Assembly: GCA_964544695.1 (NCBI GenBank)
Contig: CAZJDB010000038.1
Span: 6,687-70,686 of the forward strand
Direction of reading: 5' to 3'
Length of the DNA stretch: 64,000 bases
Origin: Dinghuibacter sp964544695
GTDB taxonomy: Bacteria; Bacteroidota; Bacteroidia; Chitinophagales; Chitinophagaceae
Made by a program: the position numbers and the translations under genes. The notes beneath the pieces are model-generated. The model saw only the letters and a program-made list of their open reading frames with translations. It did not search any database and had not been told where the DNA came from. Shown piece by piece: positions 18,864 to 27,346 of this stretch. Numbering within the stretch: the first letter of the stretch is position 1; each line of letters opens with the position of its first letter.

Positions 18864-18931
18864 GGTTCCGCCGTGGGCTATGTATCCTATTGAAACCAAT
18901 TTTTAAGTAGTCTTTTAAATCCTTTATAGTC

Positions 18932-20470
18932 ATGGCCTTACCTAAAGAGCCCAGGCAAAAGATGATTAACATGATGTATTTAGTGCTGACCGCGTTGTTG
19001 GCAATAAATGTATCTGCTGAAATATTGAATGCCTTCAAAACGGTGGATCATGGTATCAACCGTTCCAATGATTTGTTCATCAAGAAATCCAAGGATCAGT
19101 TTGCCGCCTTCGATAAGGCCATCGGCGAACAGGGTGCCGCCAAGGTCATGCCCTTCCGCACGAATGCAGTGATCACGGATTCTCTTGCCAACCAGGCTTG
19201 CGAGTTTATCGACGGCCTTAAGCTGAAGTTGATGATGCTCACCGGGGGTAAAGCCCCCAACGGAGAGGGGTATAACGAAGGCGAAATGGAAGGTCCCACC
19301 CGTCTGATGGATAACCTGAAACAAGGTGTCCTCCTCAGGGATTCCCTGATTCGCCTCCGCGAAGACTTCCTGAAAATGGTACCGCCCAGCCAAAGGAATA
19401 TGTTTGAAGTCACCCTCCCCCTGAAGATCGACACCCCCGAGGTGGAGAACAAGGGGAACAGGGACTGGGTCGGCGCCCATTTCCGGATGGTGCCCGCCGT
19501 AGCTTCCCTCACGATCATGGACAAGTTTGAAAACGACATCCGTGCGTCGGCCAACGCCATCATCGAGGACAATTTGTCCCAGATAAATGCGTTAGATATC
19601 AAGTTGGACCAGTTTGAACCCTATATCTCCGCGAACTCCCTGTACCTGATGAACGGGCAACAGTTTTCCGCTACCATCGGGGTAGGCGCCTTTAGCAGTG
19701 CCATCAACCCTGAAATCACGGTGGATGGACAACCGCTGCCGGTTTCCCTGGGTAAGGGCGTCTTCACGACGACCGCTTCCGGGGCCGGGTCGCATACGGT
19801 TCACGTAAACATTCGCCTGAAGAAACCGGATGGCACTTTTCTGGTCAAGGACGAGGACATCATTTATAACGTGGGTTCCTCCACGTTCGCGGTGTCCGCC
19901 GATCTGACCAAGGTGGTCTTCCGGGGAATCGATAACCCGATCTCCTGTTCCGGGGGTGGTGTAGGGGCCGAGGGGCTTAACGTCAGCGCCACGAACGCCA
20001 ACCTGGTGAAGATCGGAGCCGGCAAGTACAACCTGAGACCTGGTGAACTCAACGAATCCCGGGTTACCGTTATCGCGCATCGTCCGGACGGTTCCTCTTC
20101 TACCTTGGGTTCCGAGACCTTCCTGGTTAAGGATTTGCCCAACCCGGTCGCCTACGTAGGCGCCTTCCCGGGTGGTCGCATGCACGCTGCTGAATTCCGG
20201 ATTCAAACCGGTATGCGCGCAGTGCTGGAAGGATTCGACTTCCTGAGCGGGGTTCGCTTCGAAATCACCGGATTCACGGTTTATGCAGTGGGCGGGGATG
20301 AGCTTCCCACCATGCTGCAGGGTGCATCCACCAGCTATTCGTTCGACCCTGTTCAGAGCATCATCAAGAAATGTAAACCCAATACGATCGTATCGTTTGA
20401 GGATATTCACGCTAAAGGCCCGGATAATAAAAACCGTAAGATCCGGGGTATTAGCTTCCAATTGTACTAA
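18932..20470 (+). CDS. gldM: T9SS/gliding motor protein GldM (PorM)
   Basis: This 512-residue protein has one membrane helix near the N-terminus (MYLVLTALLAINVSAEIL) preceded by ALPKEPRQKM, the typical GldM start. A long periplasmic region of several beta-rich domains follows. GldM spans the periplasm as a dimer, transmitting motor torque from GldL to the GldK/GldN ring. Length and context match the family. Confidence 0.96.
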   Translation: MALPKEPRQKMINMMYLVLTALLAINVSAEILNAFKTVDHGINRSNDLFIKKSKDQFAAFDKAIGEQGAAKVMPFRTNAVITDSLANQACEFIDGLKLKLMMLTGGKAPNGEGYNEGEMEGPTRLMDNLKQGVLLRDSLIRLREDFLKMVPPSQRNMFEVTLPLKIDTPEVENKGNRDWVGAHFRMVPAVASLTIMDKFENDIRASANAIIEDNLSQINALDIKLDQFEPYISANSLYLMNGQQFSATIGVGAFSSAINPEITVDGQPLPVSLGKGVFTTTASGAGSHTVHVNIRLKKPDGTFLVKDEDIIYNVGSSTFAVSADLTKVVFRGIDNPISCSGGGVGAEGLNVSATNANLVKIGAGKYNLRPGELNESRVTVIAHRPDGSSSTLGSETFLVKDLPNPVAYVGAFPGGRMHAAEFRIQTGMRAVLEGFDFLSGVRFEITGFTVYAVGGDELPTMLQGASTSYSFDPVQSIIKKCKPNTIVSFEDIHAKGPDNKNRKIRGISFQLY

Positions 20471-20522
20471 GTCTTATAAACCTGTTACGTATGAAACCGA
20501 CGAAGTCGGTTCCATAAGGCAA

Positions 20523-21569
20523 ATGAAAATAAATTATGAACTTATGAAATCGACGTGGGCAAAATACCTGTTTCTGGGCCTGTTGGTGGGTTCCTTCGCT
20601 ACCGAGGTGGTCATTCCACAGGTGGCGGTAGCCCAAACCACGACCCCGAAGAAAAAGCCGGTCAAGAAGAAGAAAAAGCCTGCGCCCAAGCCGACTGCTG
20701 CCGTCGTAGCAGTAGACACTACGGCGAAAGCAGCCCTGACCCCGGTAAAGAAAACCCTTCCGGTGATCGGAGATACCATCCGCCGCTCCCTTCGTAATGA
20801 CGGGGCCGTCGAAAGGAACCTGATCAAGGACCGGATACCCCTGGCCTACCAGCACATCCGCGAGGATGACGCCGTTTACCGCCAAAGGGTATGGGAAGAC
20901 ATCGATACCCGCCAGAAAATCAACCTGCCTTTCCGTTATAAGGCTACGGAAGATAATGGCGATCAGCGATTTATCGCTATATTGATCAATGCCATCCGGG
21001 ACAGCAGTATCACGGCTTTCGACCCCGTCGACGACCGGTTCACCACGCCCATTACCGTTGACAAGATAGCCGACGAGCTCGTTGGCAAGGCCGATACGGT
21101 CGCCCTCTACGATCCCGTAACCAACCTGAAGCGGAAGGACACGGTTATCTCCGAGGACTTCGATCCCAACGCTATTGTCAAGTTCGAGATCAAGGAAGAA
21201 TGGGTATTCGATAAGCAGTCTTCCCGCATGTATTGCCGGATCCTGGGCATCGCACCCCTGAAGATCATCACGCGTGAGGATGGCACCGTCATCGGTGAGA
21301 CCCCGCTGTTCTGGGTGTACTACCCCGATCTGCGCCCCGTCCTGGCCAGGTATGAAGCCTACAACGGGCACAACTTCGGCTCCAGGATGACCTGGGAAGA
21401 GCTCTTCGAAAATCGCGTGTTCAGCGGATATATCGTGAAGTCTACCATCGACAACCCCTTCGACCGTCGCATTGCCCAGTTTATCAAGGACCCTGTGCTC
21501 CGTCTCCTGGAGTCGGATAAGCAAAGGGAAAAGATATTCGACTACGAACAGGATTTGTGGCAGTACTAA
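20523..21569 (+). CDS. gldN: T9SS ring protein GldN (PorN)
   Basis: This 348-residue protein has a signal peptide ending VAVAQ, followed by a Lys/Pro-rich linker (KKKPVKKKKKPAPKP). The conserved GldN body includes DIDTRQKINLPFRY, EEWVFDKQSSRMYCRILGIAP and FWVYYPDLRPVL. It partners GldK in the periplasmic ring. The start at 20523 has an upstream AAGG; the ATG at 20544 gives a more conventional signal peptide and is a real alternative. The operon ends at a strong terminator 33 bp downstream. Confidence 0.94.
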   Translation: MKINYELMKSTWAKYLFLGLLVGSFATEVVIPQVAVAQTTTPKKKPVKKKKKPAPKPTAAVVAVDTTAKAALTPVKKTLPVIGDTIRRSLRNDGAVERNLIKDRIPLAYQHIREDDAVYRQRVWEDIDTRQKINLPFRYKATEDNGDQRFIAILINAIRDSSITAFDPVDDRFTTPITVDKIADELVGKADTVALYDPVTNLKRKDTVISEDFDPNAIVKFEIKEEWVFDKQSSRMYCRILGIAPLKIITREDGTVIGETPLFWVYYPDLRPVLARYEAYNGHNFGSRMTWEELFENRVFSGYIVKSTIDNPFDRRIAQFIKDPVLRLLESDKQREKIFDYEQDLWQY

Positions 21570-21602
21570 TTCGTACTTACGCTAAAGGACCTCTTTCATA
21601 TT

Positions 21603-21636
21603 GAAGCCGTTCCTTGATTGGAACGGCTTCTTTTTT
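21603..21636 (+). terminator. Rho-independent terminator of the gldKLMN operon
   Basis: A perfect 11-bp stem GAAGCCGTTCC/GGAACGGCTTC encloses a 6-nt loop (TTGATT) and is followed by six T residues. It lies 33 bp after the gldN stop codon. Confidence 0.93.
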
Positions 21637-21911
21637 ACCTTACCTCCTGAGCCCCCGGCCTCTCGGCCTGCCAGCCCTCGACCCCAGCTCACGGATTGAT
21701 TTTAACAAAATTTTAGCTTTTTATCTCCTCCCTTCGTGGCACCTCTATTGGGGTTTTATAAAACCTTGATTGTAATCGGTAACAATGGAAAAGCTCAAGG
21801 TGGAGTGTGGAAAAATAGCGCGTATTTGTTACCCAATAATGTATGAGAATCCACTCCCCTGGCTTTTTTTGTTAAAAATTAGCAATCGTAAAAAATACCC
21901 TGTTTGGAGTA
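21637..21911. other. AT-rich non-coding region with one long hairpin
   Basis: No gene was recognised. It contains a palindrome GGTTTTATAAAACC near 21755-21768. A long imperfect hairpin (about 21791-21868) has closing arms AAGC/GCTT and GGAGTG/CACTCC and is followed by a T-run. This could be a second terminator or a structured RNA. I could not match it to 6S, SRP or RNase P RNA. Confidence 0.4.
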
Positions 21912-21941
21912 TTGAACGGTACAACATATAGATTATCTTTG
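21912..21941 (+). promoter_or_regulatory. Bacteroidota-type promoter of a candidate small RNA
   Basis: TTG at 21912-21914, a 19-bp spacer, then TATCTTTG at 21934-21941: an exact match to the sigma-ABfr consensus. No protein gene follows; a terminator hairpin lies about 35 bp downstream. Confidence 0.6.
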
Positions 21942-21945
21942 TTAT

Positions 21946-22010
21946 GGTTTTTCATAGGATATTGGATTTTAAAGACGGGGCTGGATGTCTATCCGGGCCC
22001 CATTTTTTTT
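21946..22010 (+). ncRNA. Candidate small RNA (about 65 nt)
   Basis: The promoter at 21912-21941 predicts a transcript starting near 21946. It would end at a GC-rich hairpin (GGGGCTGGAT with ATCCGGGCCCC, one bulge, about 21977-22001) followed by eight T residues at 22003-22010. No known family was recognised. A 30-codon frame from the ATG at 21944 runs through the hairpin and looks non-protein-like. The 5' end is an estimate. Confidence 0.4.
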
Positions 22011-22064
22011 GCCCCCCGCGGGTCGCTCTGATATAATTTAGCGCCCTGCGGGGGGCAAAAAAAA
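22003..22064. terminator. Bidirectional T8/A8 GC-rich terminator hairpin
   Basis: The arms TTTTTTTTGCCCCCCGC (22003-22019) and GCGGGGGGCAAAAAAAA (22048-22064) are exact 17-bp inverted repeats around a 28-bp loop. The T-run can end plus-strand transcripts through the preceding hairpin. The A-run gives a T8 tail to minus-strand transcripts, such as any reading out of the 22358-27264 operon. Confidence 0.7.
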
Positions 22065-22074
22065 TCTACAATGA

Positions 22075-22321
22075 TTGAATGGGGCCCCCTCGTACCGGGC
22101 CTTTTTTCATTACGTTTCATCCCCATTCAAAGGAGCGCCCCCTGGGGCGCTGGGGCGGCCCTTCGGGCGCCCCTGAGGGCTGCCTGCGGGGAGGCCTTAG
22201 GCCACCTCGGGAGGCCGCCGCGAGGCCCCTCCGGGCGCCTGCCACGAGCCCCGCCACGCCTGCCACGAGCCCCGTCCAAGGGGGCTATAAACGCTTTAAA
22301 GGCGCCCTCTTGGGCGCCTTT
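22075..22321. repeat. GC-rich hairpin array with a 21-bp direct repeat
   Basis: At least four further hairpins follow each other. TTGAATGGGG/CCCCATTCAA (22075-22130) encloses a smaller GGCCC/GGGCC stem with a T6 tail. AGCGCCCC/GGGGCGCT is at 22134-22151. A stem with a TTCG loop is at 22152-22173. AAAGGCGCCC/GGGCGCCTTT is at 22298-22321. An 18-bp unit CGCCTGCCACGAGCCCCG occurs twice (22236-22253 and 22257-22274), 21 bp apart. The open frame through this stretch is Pro/Arg/Gly-rich and not protein-like. The role is unknown. Confidence 0.6.
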
Positions 22322-22357
22322 GGTTTTCAGGGGTGAACAAAAAGGGAAAAGGTCGTT

Positions 22358-22972
22358 TTAAAGGGGGTGGGAAAGGGCTAGGCGGAGGCCGTATGCGGTC
22401 AGGCGGTGATCGACTGGATTGGTTTGGGTGAGGTGGACGCCGTGGAATTCCATGCAGAAAGCGGCGCTGAGGGTCAGGTGCTGGGGGAAGGTGTAATTGC
22501 CGCCCAGGTTGCCGGTGGCGCCGAGGCCGGCTTGAGGGGTCTCGGGGCCGTCATGGCCGCTGTAGTCCGTGTAAAGGTGGTTGTGGACCTGGTTATCCCA
22601 TAGCAGGCCGCCCTGGAAATAGGCGTATTTTAAGAATTGGAATTTCAGGGTCAGGGGTATGCTGATGAGATCAAGGTAGCCCATTTGGGTGGTCGTATTG
22701 GGAAAAAGAGGTTCATCGGAATAATTGATATCGTAGATTTTAAACTGGCTCCATTCGAGGCCTGCGTGGACACTCAGCCAGCGGGTGAGGCCATATCCAT
22801 AGTCCGCCCCGGCAATGACGGAATGGGTCACGAAAGGGTCCTGAGAGCCTCCTGAGAGGACGGGCCCATGGAATAATCCACCAGCGGGATAGACGGAATA
22901 TACGCTCAGGGAGGAACCGGTTTGGGCCCGGGCGCCTATGGTTAGCAGCAGTAGTATGGGAAGGAGTTTCAT
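22358..22972 (-). CDS. Outer membrane beta-barrel protein, unknown function
   Basis: This 204-residue protein has a signal peptide (MKLLPILLLLTIGARAQ) and then alternating amphipathic strands with aromatic ends, for example GYGLTRWLSVHAGLEW and IPLTLKFQFLKYAYFQGGLLW. It ends LRLALSHPL. This resembles the small OMP_b-brl/PorT-like barrels of Bacteroidota. The ATG at 22972 was chosen for the signal peptide. It follows uvrC by 25 bp and is probably the last gene of the ECF sigma operon. Confidence 0.68.
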   Translation of the reverse strand: MKLLPILLLLTIGARAQTGSSLSVYSVYPAGGLFHGPVLSGGSQDPFVTHSVIAGADYGYGLTRWLSVHAGLEWSQFKIYDINYSDEPLFPNTTTQMGYLDLISIPLTLKFQFLKYAYFQGGLLWDNQVHNHLYTDYSGHDGPETPQAGLGATGNLGGNYTFPQHLTLSAAFCMEFHGVHLTQTNPVDHRLTAYGLRLALSHPL

Positions 22973-22997
22973 ACAGTAATAAAAACGCCAACGCCGC

Positions 22998-24809
22998 CTA
23001 TTCGCTGGCCTCCTGAGGATGGAAATGGCGATAAACCAGGCCCGCTTTCGAGGCACCCACGACGCCCTCCAATTCCACCTCCGTCAAGGTGGCCACGGCT
23101 TTTGGGGACTTGAAGGTTTTCAATAGCAGGTCGGCGGTGGCCTTTCCGATTCCCTTGATGGTTTCCAACTCGTTTTTGAAGACACCCCGGCTGCGCTGGT
23201 CGCGGTGGAAGGTAATGCCGAAGCGGTGGACTTCGTCGCGGATGCGCCGGATGAGGCGCAGGCTTTCACTGTCCCAAGGTAATTTGAGGCTTTGGGTGTC
23301 GCCCGGGTAGAAGATTTCCTCCTCGTTTTTGGCGAGACCGACGAGGGTCATTTTACCGGTCAGCCCGAGGTCGGCGACGGCTTCCAGGGCTGCGCCCAGT
23401 TGACCTTTGCCCCCATCGATGATGACGAGCTGGGGGAGGGGCTGTTCCTCTTTTATAAGTCGGGCGTAGCGGCGATATACCACTTCTTTCATGGTGGCGA
23501 AGTCGTTGATACCTTTAACGGTTTTTACGTTGAAATGGCGGTAGTCCTTTTTGCTGGCCACCCCGTTTTTGAAGCTGACCATGGCGGATACGGGGAAGCT
23601 GCCCTGGAAGTTGGAGTTATCGAAGCATTCGATCTGAACAGGCAAGGCCGGAAGGTGCAGGTCTTCCTGCAGGCGATACAAAACGTCCCGACGCTCCCCC
23701 TCGGATTTGTCTTCCAGGTGGAGCATTTTTTTCCGCTTGAGCTCTTCCTTGAAGTAGTTGACGTTTTTCTCGGATAGGTCCAGGAGTTTCTTTTTGTCTC
23801 CTGCCTTGGGAACGGTAACCAGCACGCCTGGCGAAGGGAGATCGAATGGGGCTATGATTTCAGTCGCCTCGCTGGTGAAAATCTCGCGCATGCGGGCAAT
23901 GGCGAGGGGAAGCAGTTCGGTGGCGTCCTCCTCGAGTTGGGTTTCGAAGGTGCTGGTTTCGGTTTGAACGATGGTGCCGCCCCGGACCATAAGGTAGTTG
24001 ACATAGGCCTGGCCTTCGTCTTTGAGGATGCTGAATACATCCAGGTCTCCGAGCCTTTCGTTGACAATGGTCGATTTGGCCTGGTATTGCAGGAGGTGGT
24101 CCAGTTTCTTACGGTAGATTTCGGCTTGTTCGAATTTGAGGGCCCCGGCGCTGAGCTGCATTTCCTTCTTGAAGTATTGCACGACGGGGGTGAGGTTTCC
24201 TTTGAGCAGGTTCTTGACCTGGCCGAGTCCTTCGGCATATTCTTCGGGTGTTTGCAAGCCTTCGCAAGGCCCTTTGCAATTGCCCAGGTGATATTCGAGG
24301 CAAACCTTGAATTTGCCCTTTTGGATGTTTTGGGCTGTCAGGTTGAGTTTACAAGTGCGTAACGGAATGTTTTGTCTTAGTAGCTCGATGAGCTCACGGA
24401 CCTTCCCGACTGAGGTGAAAGGCCCAAGGTATTCGGATCCGTCGGCGATCTTTTTGCGGGTCAGGAATACCCTGGGGTAGGGTTCGTTTTTCAGGATGAT
24501 ATAGGGGTAACTCTTATCGTCCTTGAGGTTGATGTTGTATTTGGGCTTGAATTGCTTGATGAGGGCATTTTCCAGGAGAAAGGCGTCCTGTTCCGAATCG
24601 ACGATGGTGAATTCGATCCGGGCGATGCGCTGGACCAATTCGTGCGTCTTGTAGTTGGTCAGGGTCTTGATGAAATAAGAGCTGACCCGTTTCCTCAGGC
24701 TTTTGGCTTTGCCCACGTACAGGAGCTGGCCACCGGCATCATAGTATTTGTATATGCCGGGCTGGAGCGGGATGGTGGGGGCTATCTTTTGAAAGGTGTC
24801 CGCATTCAT
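22998..24809 (-). CDS. uvrC: Excinuclease ABC subunit C
   Basis: This 603-residue protein has an N-terminal GIY-YIG nuclease domain (PGIYKYYDAGGQLLYVGKAKSLRKR, about residues 17-42) and a central UVR region. The C-terminal RNase H-like domain includes IECFDNSNFQGSF and LVIIDGGKGQLGAA, and helix-hairpin-helix motifs (ETIKGIGKATADLLLK) follow. UvrC makes both incisions in nucleotide excision repair. The ATG at 24809 overlaps the upstream lipoprotein gene's stop (ATGA), so it is translated from the sigma-factor operon. Confidence 0.96.
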   Translation of the reverse strand: MNADTFQKIAPTIPLQPGIYKYYDAGGQLLYVGKAKSLRKRVSSYFIKTLTNYKTHELVQRIARIEFTIVDSEQDAFLLENALIKQFKPKYNINLKDDKSYPYIILKNEPYPRVFLTRKKIADGSEYLGPFTSVGKVRELIELLRQNIPLRTCKLNLTAQNIQKGKFKVCLEYHLGNCKGPCEGLQTPEEYAEGLGQVKNLLKGNLTPVVQYFKKEMQLSAGALKFEQAEIYRKKLDHLLQYQAKSTIVNERLGDLDVFSILKDEGQAYVNYLMVRGGTIVQTETSTFETQLEEDATELLPLAIARMREIFTSEATEIIAPFDLPSPGVLVTVPKAGDKKKLLDLSEKNVNYFKEELKRKKMLHLEDKSEGERRDVLYRLQEDLHLPALPVQIECFDNSNFQGSFPVSAMVSFKNGVASKKDYRHFNVKTVKGINDFATMKEVVYRRYARLIKEEQPLPQLVIIDGGKGQLGAALEAVADLGLTGKMTLVGLAKNEEEIFYPGDTQSLKLPWDSESLRLIRRIRDEVHRFGITFHRDQRSRGVFKNELETIKGIGKATADLLLKTFKSPKAVATLTEVELEGVVGASKAGLVYRHFHPQEASE

Positions 24810-25345
24810 GGTTTTTTCCAAACGACGGTTTGCTTTTGCAGGTCTGAGGTGTATTGCCCTTTGTCCTGGGTTTGGATCAGGGTGAAGGTCGAGTCGGTTT
24901 TCCAAAGTAGCTGCGTCTGGGAGGCCGTACCGGGAGCGAAGTATTGCAGGTAAAGTTGCGTGATATCCCGGCTGGTTTCATCCAGGAAAACATCTACCCG
25001 GCTGAGGGCCACACTGTCCCCTTCGGCTTCAAAGGAAATGATGGTCCTGTGGTGGGCGCTGTCGGGGAGCATAGTGCGGGTATACTGCCCCGCGCCCTGG
25101 TCGGGAGACATGAATACACTCAGCATTTTTTGGACGTCCGCAGTAGTGATCGGGGTAGTGTCCGATTTCCCGTTATGGGTTTCGTACAGGGTTGGCGCAT
25201 CCATTTTCTTGAGCTGCTCCTGCAGGAAGAGGCTGACATTGGGAAAGGAAATGGTGTCATTATGGGATACATCGGAGACGGAGCTGCCCTGGTGGCAGGC
25301 GGTGAAGAGGAATAATATAAGTAATGGAAAAGGGTTACACTTCAT
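24806..25345 (-). CDS. Hypothetical lipoprotein
   Basis: This 179-residue protein has a lipoprotein signal peptide (MKCNPFPLLILFLFTAC) and no recognised domain. The mature part is polar with a few beta-like stretches (TRTMLPDSAHHRTIISFEAE; LYLQYFAPG). It lies 16 bp downstream of the membrane/barrel gene and overlaps uvrC by 4 bp. Position suggests an envelope function linked to the sigma factor. Confidence 0.6.
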   Translation of the reverse strand: MKCNPFPLLILFLFTACHQGSSVSDVSHNDTISFPNVSLFLQEQLKKMDAPTLYETHNGKSDTTPITTADVQKMLSVFMSPDQGAGQYTRTMLPDSAHHRTIISFEAEGDSVALSRVDVFLDETSRDITQLYLQYFAPGTASQTQLLWKTDSTFTLIQTQDKGQYTSDLQKQTVVWKKP

Positions 25346-25361
25346 CCGGTAAAGGTACGGA

Positions 25362-26681
25362 TTACCGGATGGTCCTCACGACCCCGATCTTGAATCCGAT
25401 GTCATACAAGTGCTCGCTGATGGGATAGCTGCTGATGAAGCTGGGCAGCAATTGGTACCGGAACTGGGGCCCCACTTGGATCTGGACGTCTCCGCGGTTG
25501 AAGCGCAGGAAGGTTTCAGCGCCAATATTCATATTCCATGTCCTCAGCAGGTTGGGGTTTTGCACGTAGCTCTGGTAATCCGAAGAGAGCAGGAATGCTT
25601 TGGCATTCAGGATATAGCTGGGCTGGAAGGTACCGGCTACGTTCCAACTGAAACCCCCGGTGCGCAGGATTTCAAATTCGGCGCCAACGGGGACGGACAA
25701 TTCTATCCGCTGATCCGGTATCCAGGTGACGTCTCCCATGTTACCCGCATGTCCGCTTTCGTTGGCATAGGGGGTAGTGTTGGAGACCGGGGTCGGGGGA
25801 GCGCTTCCGACCGACAGGTTGGTTATCGCAGTGTGTTGCTGTACGATGGCAGCGGCAGCGGTGTAGCGGCTATAATTGAATTGAAGTCCTGCCTTCAGGT
25901 TCCAGCGGCTGGTCAGGGCATAGCGCACATCGCTCCCAACCTCGAAACCGACGGAAGGCCGTTGTTCGACGAGGTGGTTGATGTCGTAACCGTTGTTATC
26001 GACGACAATGAAACCCAGGCTGGCCGAGGTGATCGTGGTCCTGCTCTTCAAGGTCCTATAGCTGACGGAAGGCTCGAAATGGAAGTCCCAGCTATACCTT
26101 GTCGGAGATGGGATGACCCGCATAGGGCTGGTGGACAGGGCCGCCTCGGCGTCCCGGATGCTCTCCAGCCTGGACGTCAGGAGGGGATCGTTCTGGGCTT
26201 TTTGCAGGGAAAAGAGATTATGCGTTTCGATTATCGGAGCCAACTCCGGAGAGGGTAGCTCGAAGGTGCCGGCGTGCACGGGATTGAGGGCCGCGATGTC
26301 CTCCCCGGAGGTTGTGGACTGTAATGGGCTTGAAGAGAACTGCAGTTCGCCGGCATTAAAGTTCAATTCATTCGACCTGGTGGGAACGGTGTGAATACTT
26401 GAAGTATTTTCGGTGGCCAGCATACGGGAGCCTGGCTTGATCGCGCTGACAGTGTGTGAAAAGGTTTTGGATGGGGGGCGGGGATTATCCTGCATCAATA
26501 CGAATACGCCCGCCAGGATCATCAGTGCGAAGGTGCCTCCTCCAATGAAATGCCACTTCCTGCGTGTATGAAGGCGGCGGTAAATGCTATTCCATACCCT
26601 TTCGGTCGGATACATTTTAAATTCCCCCGTCCTTTCATTAAGCAGTTGTTCAAAATGCCCTCTTAAGGAGTCCTTTTCCAT
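25362..26681 (-). CDS. Membrane-anchored protein with C-terminal beta-barrel-like domain, possible anti-sigma partner
   Basis: This 439-residue protein has a short cytoplasmic N-terminus containing YPTERVWNSIYRRLHTRRKW, then one membrane helix (about 43-62). A polar periplasmic linker (to about 205) follows, and then a domain with barrel-like strands (WDFHFEPSVSYRTL, RYALTSRWNLKAGLQFNYSRY, IQVGPQFRYQLLPSF) ending GFKIGVVRTIR. It starts 16 bp after the ECF sigma gene. Genes in that position usually encode anti-sigma factors, and the short cytoplasmic tail could bind sigma. No zinc-finger or FecR anti-sigma motif was seen, so the regulatory role is inference. Confidence 0.6.
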   Translation of the reverse strand: MEKDSLRGHFEQLLNERTGEFKMYPTERVWNSIYRRLHTRRKWHFIGGGTFALMILAGVFVLMQDNPRPPSKTFSHTVSAIKPGSRMLATENTSSIHTVPTRSNELNFNAGELQFSSSPLQSTTSGEDIAALNPVHAGTFELPSPELAPIIETHNLFSLQKAQNDPLLTSRLESIRDAEAALSTSPMRVIPSPTRYSWDFHFEPSVSYRTLKSRTTITSASLGFIVVDNNGYDINHLVEQRPSVGFEVGSDVRYALTSRWNLKAGLQFNYSRYTAAAAIVQQHTAITNLSVGSAPPTPVSNTTPYANESGHAGNMGDVTWIPDQRIELSVPVGAEFEILRTGGFSWNVAGTFQPSYILNAKAFLLSSDYQSYVQNPNLLRTWNMNIGAETFLRFNRGDVQIQVGPQFRYQLLPSFISSYPISEHLYDIGFKIGVVRTIR

Positions 26682-26697
26682 TGTCGCGATTGGATGT

Positions 26698-27264
26698 TCA
26701 ATGTTGGTGAAGAGCTTTCTCGGGAGGCGCCAGCAGTATTCTTTTGCGGATAAGGATATCTTCCAGCATGGCTTTGGCCCGGGTGTACTGGGAACGGCTC
26801 GTGCTTTCCTCTATGTCGAGCATCTCGGAGATCTCCTTGTGGTTGTATCCCTCGATGGCGAAAAGGTTAAGCACGGTTCGGTAACCAATGGGCAGCATCC
26901 GGATACATTCGATGACCTGTTTAGCCTGGATGACAGCCGGAACCGCTTCCTCCCTGACGGATAAGTGCTGGGCATACTGTATGTCTACGCTCTCGCTGAA
27001 TTTTTTATTCTTCTTGAGCATATTGATACAAGTATGCACGATGATCTTCCTGATCCACCCTTCCAATGCCCCCTTGTGTTGAAACTGATGAATCTGCGAA
27101 AAAATCCGGATAAATCCCTCCTGTAGCATATCCTCCGCGTCTTCCCGGTTTTTCGCAAAGCGGTAACAAACCGACAGCATTTTAGGACTGTAGCGATTGT
27201 AAAATTCCTGCTGGGCTGCTGCGTCTTTGTGCAGGCATCCTTGCAAGAGAACATCCTCGGTCAT
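26698..27264 (-). CDS. ECF-type RNA polymerase sigma factor
   Basis: This 188-residue protein has region 2 (EFYNRYSPKMLSVCYRFAKNREDAEDMLQEGFIRIF) and region 4 (LPIGYRTVLNLFAIEGYNHKEISEML..STSRSQYTRAKAML), the standard sigma-70 ECF layout. It leads a probable five-gene operon (sigma, membrane-barrel protein, lipoprotein, uvrC, barrel) with gaps of 16, 16, -4 and 25 bp. Confidence 0.92.
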   Translation of the reverse strand: MTEDVLLQGCLHKDAAAQQEFYNRYSPKMLSVCYRFAKNREDAEDMLQEGFIRIFSQIHQFQHKGALEGWIRKIIVHTCINMLKKNKKFSESVDIQYAQHLSVREEAVPAVIQAKQVIECIRMLPIGYRTVLNLFAIEGYNHKEISEMLDIEESTSRSQYTRAKAMLEDILIRKRILLAPPEKALHQH

Positions 27265-27346
27265 GCAGAGAGTTTAATTACCTGAAATATAGACAAAAAT
27301 TGGCAATCATTTGCTGCGTTCCTTTCGATTTTTATTCTGTTGACTA

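Noticed and set aside
20451..21524. 357-residue open frame antisense to gldN
   Set aside because: GldN is well supported by order and motifs; the antisense product is composition-driven.
21791..21868. Long hairpin considered as 6S or SRP RNA
   Set aside because: The length (about 78 nt) and lack of family sequence motifs do not support either; it may be a terminator-like structure.
22236..22274. Short tandem repeat considered as a CRISPR array
   Set aside because: Only two copies with a 3-bp gap; no spacers of normal size and no cas genes.
22071..22361. 96-residue plus-strand frame in the hairpin cluster
   Set aside because: The product is almost only Pro, Arg, Gly and Ala, as expected from GC-rich inverted repeats; an overlapping frame is equally open.
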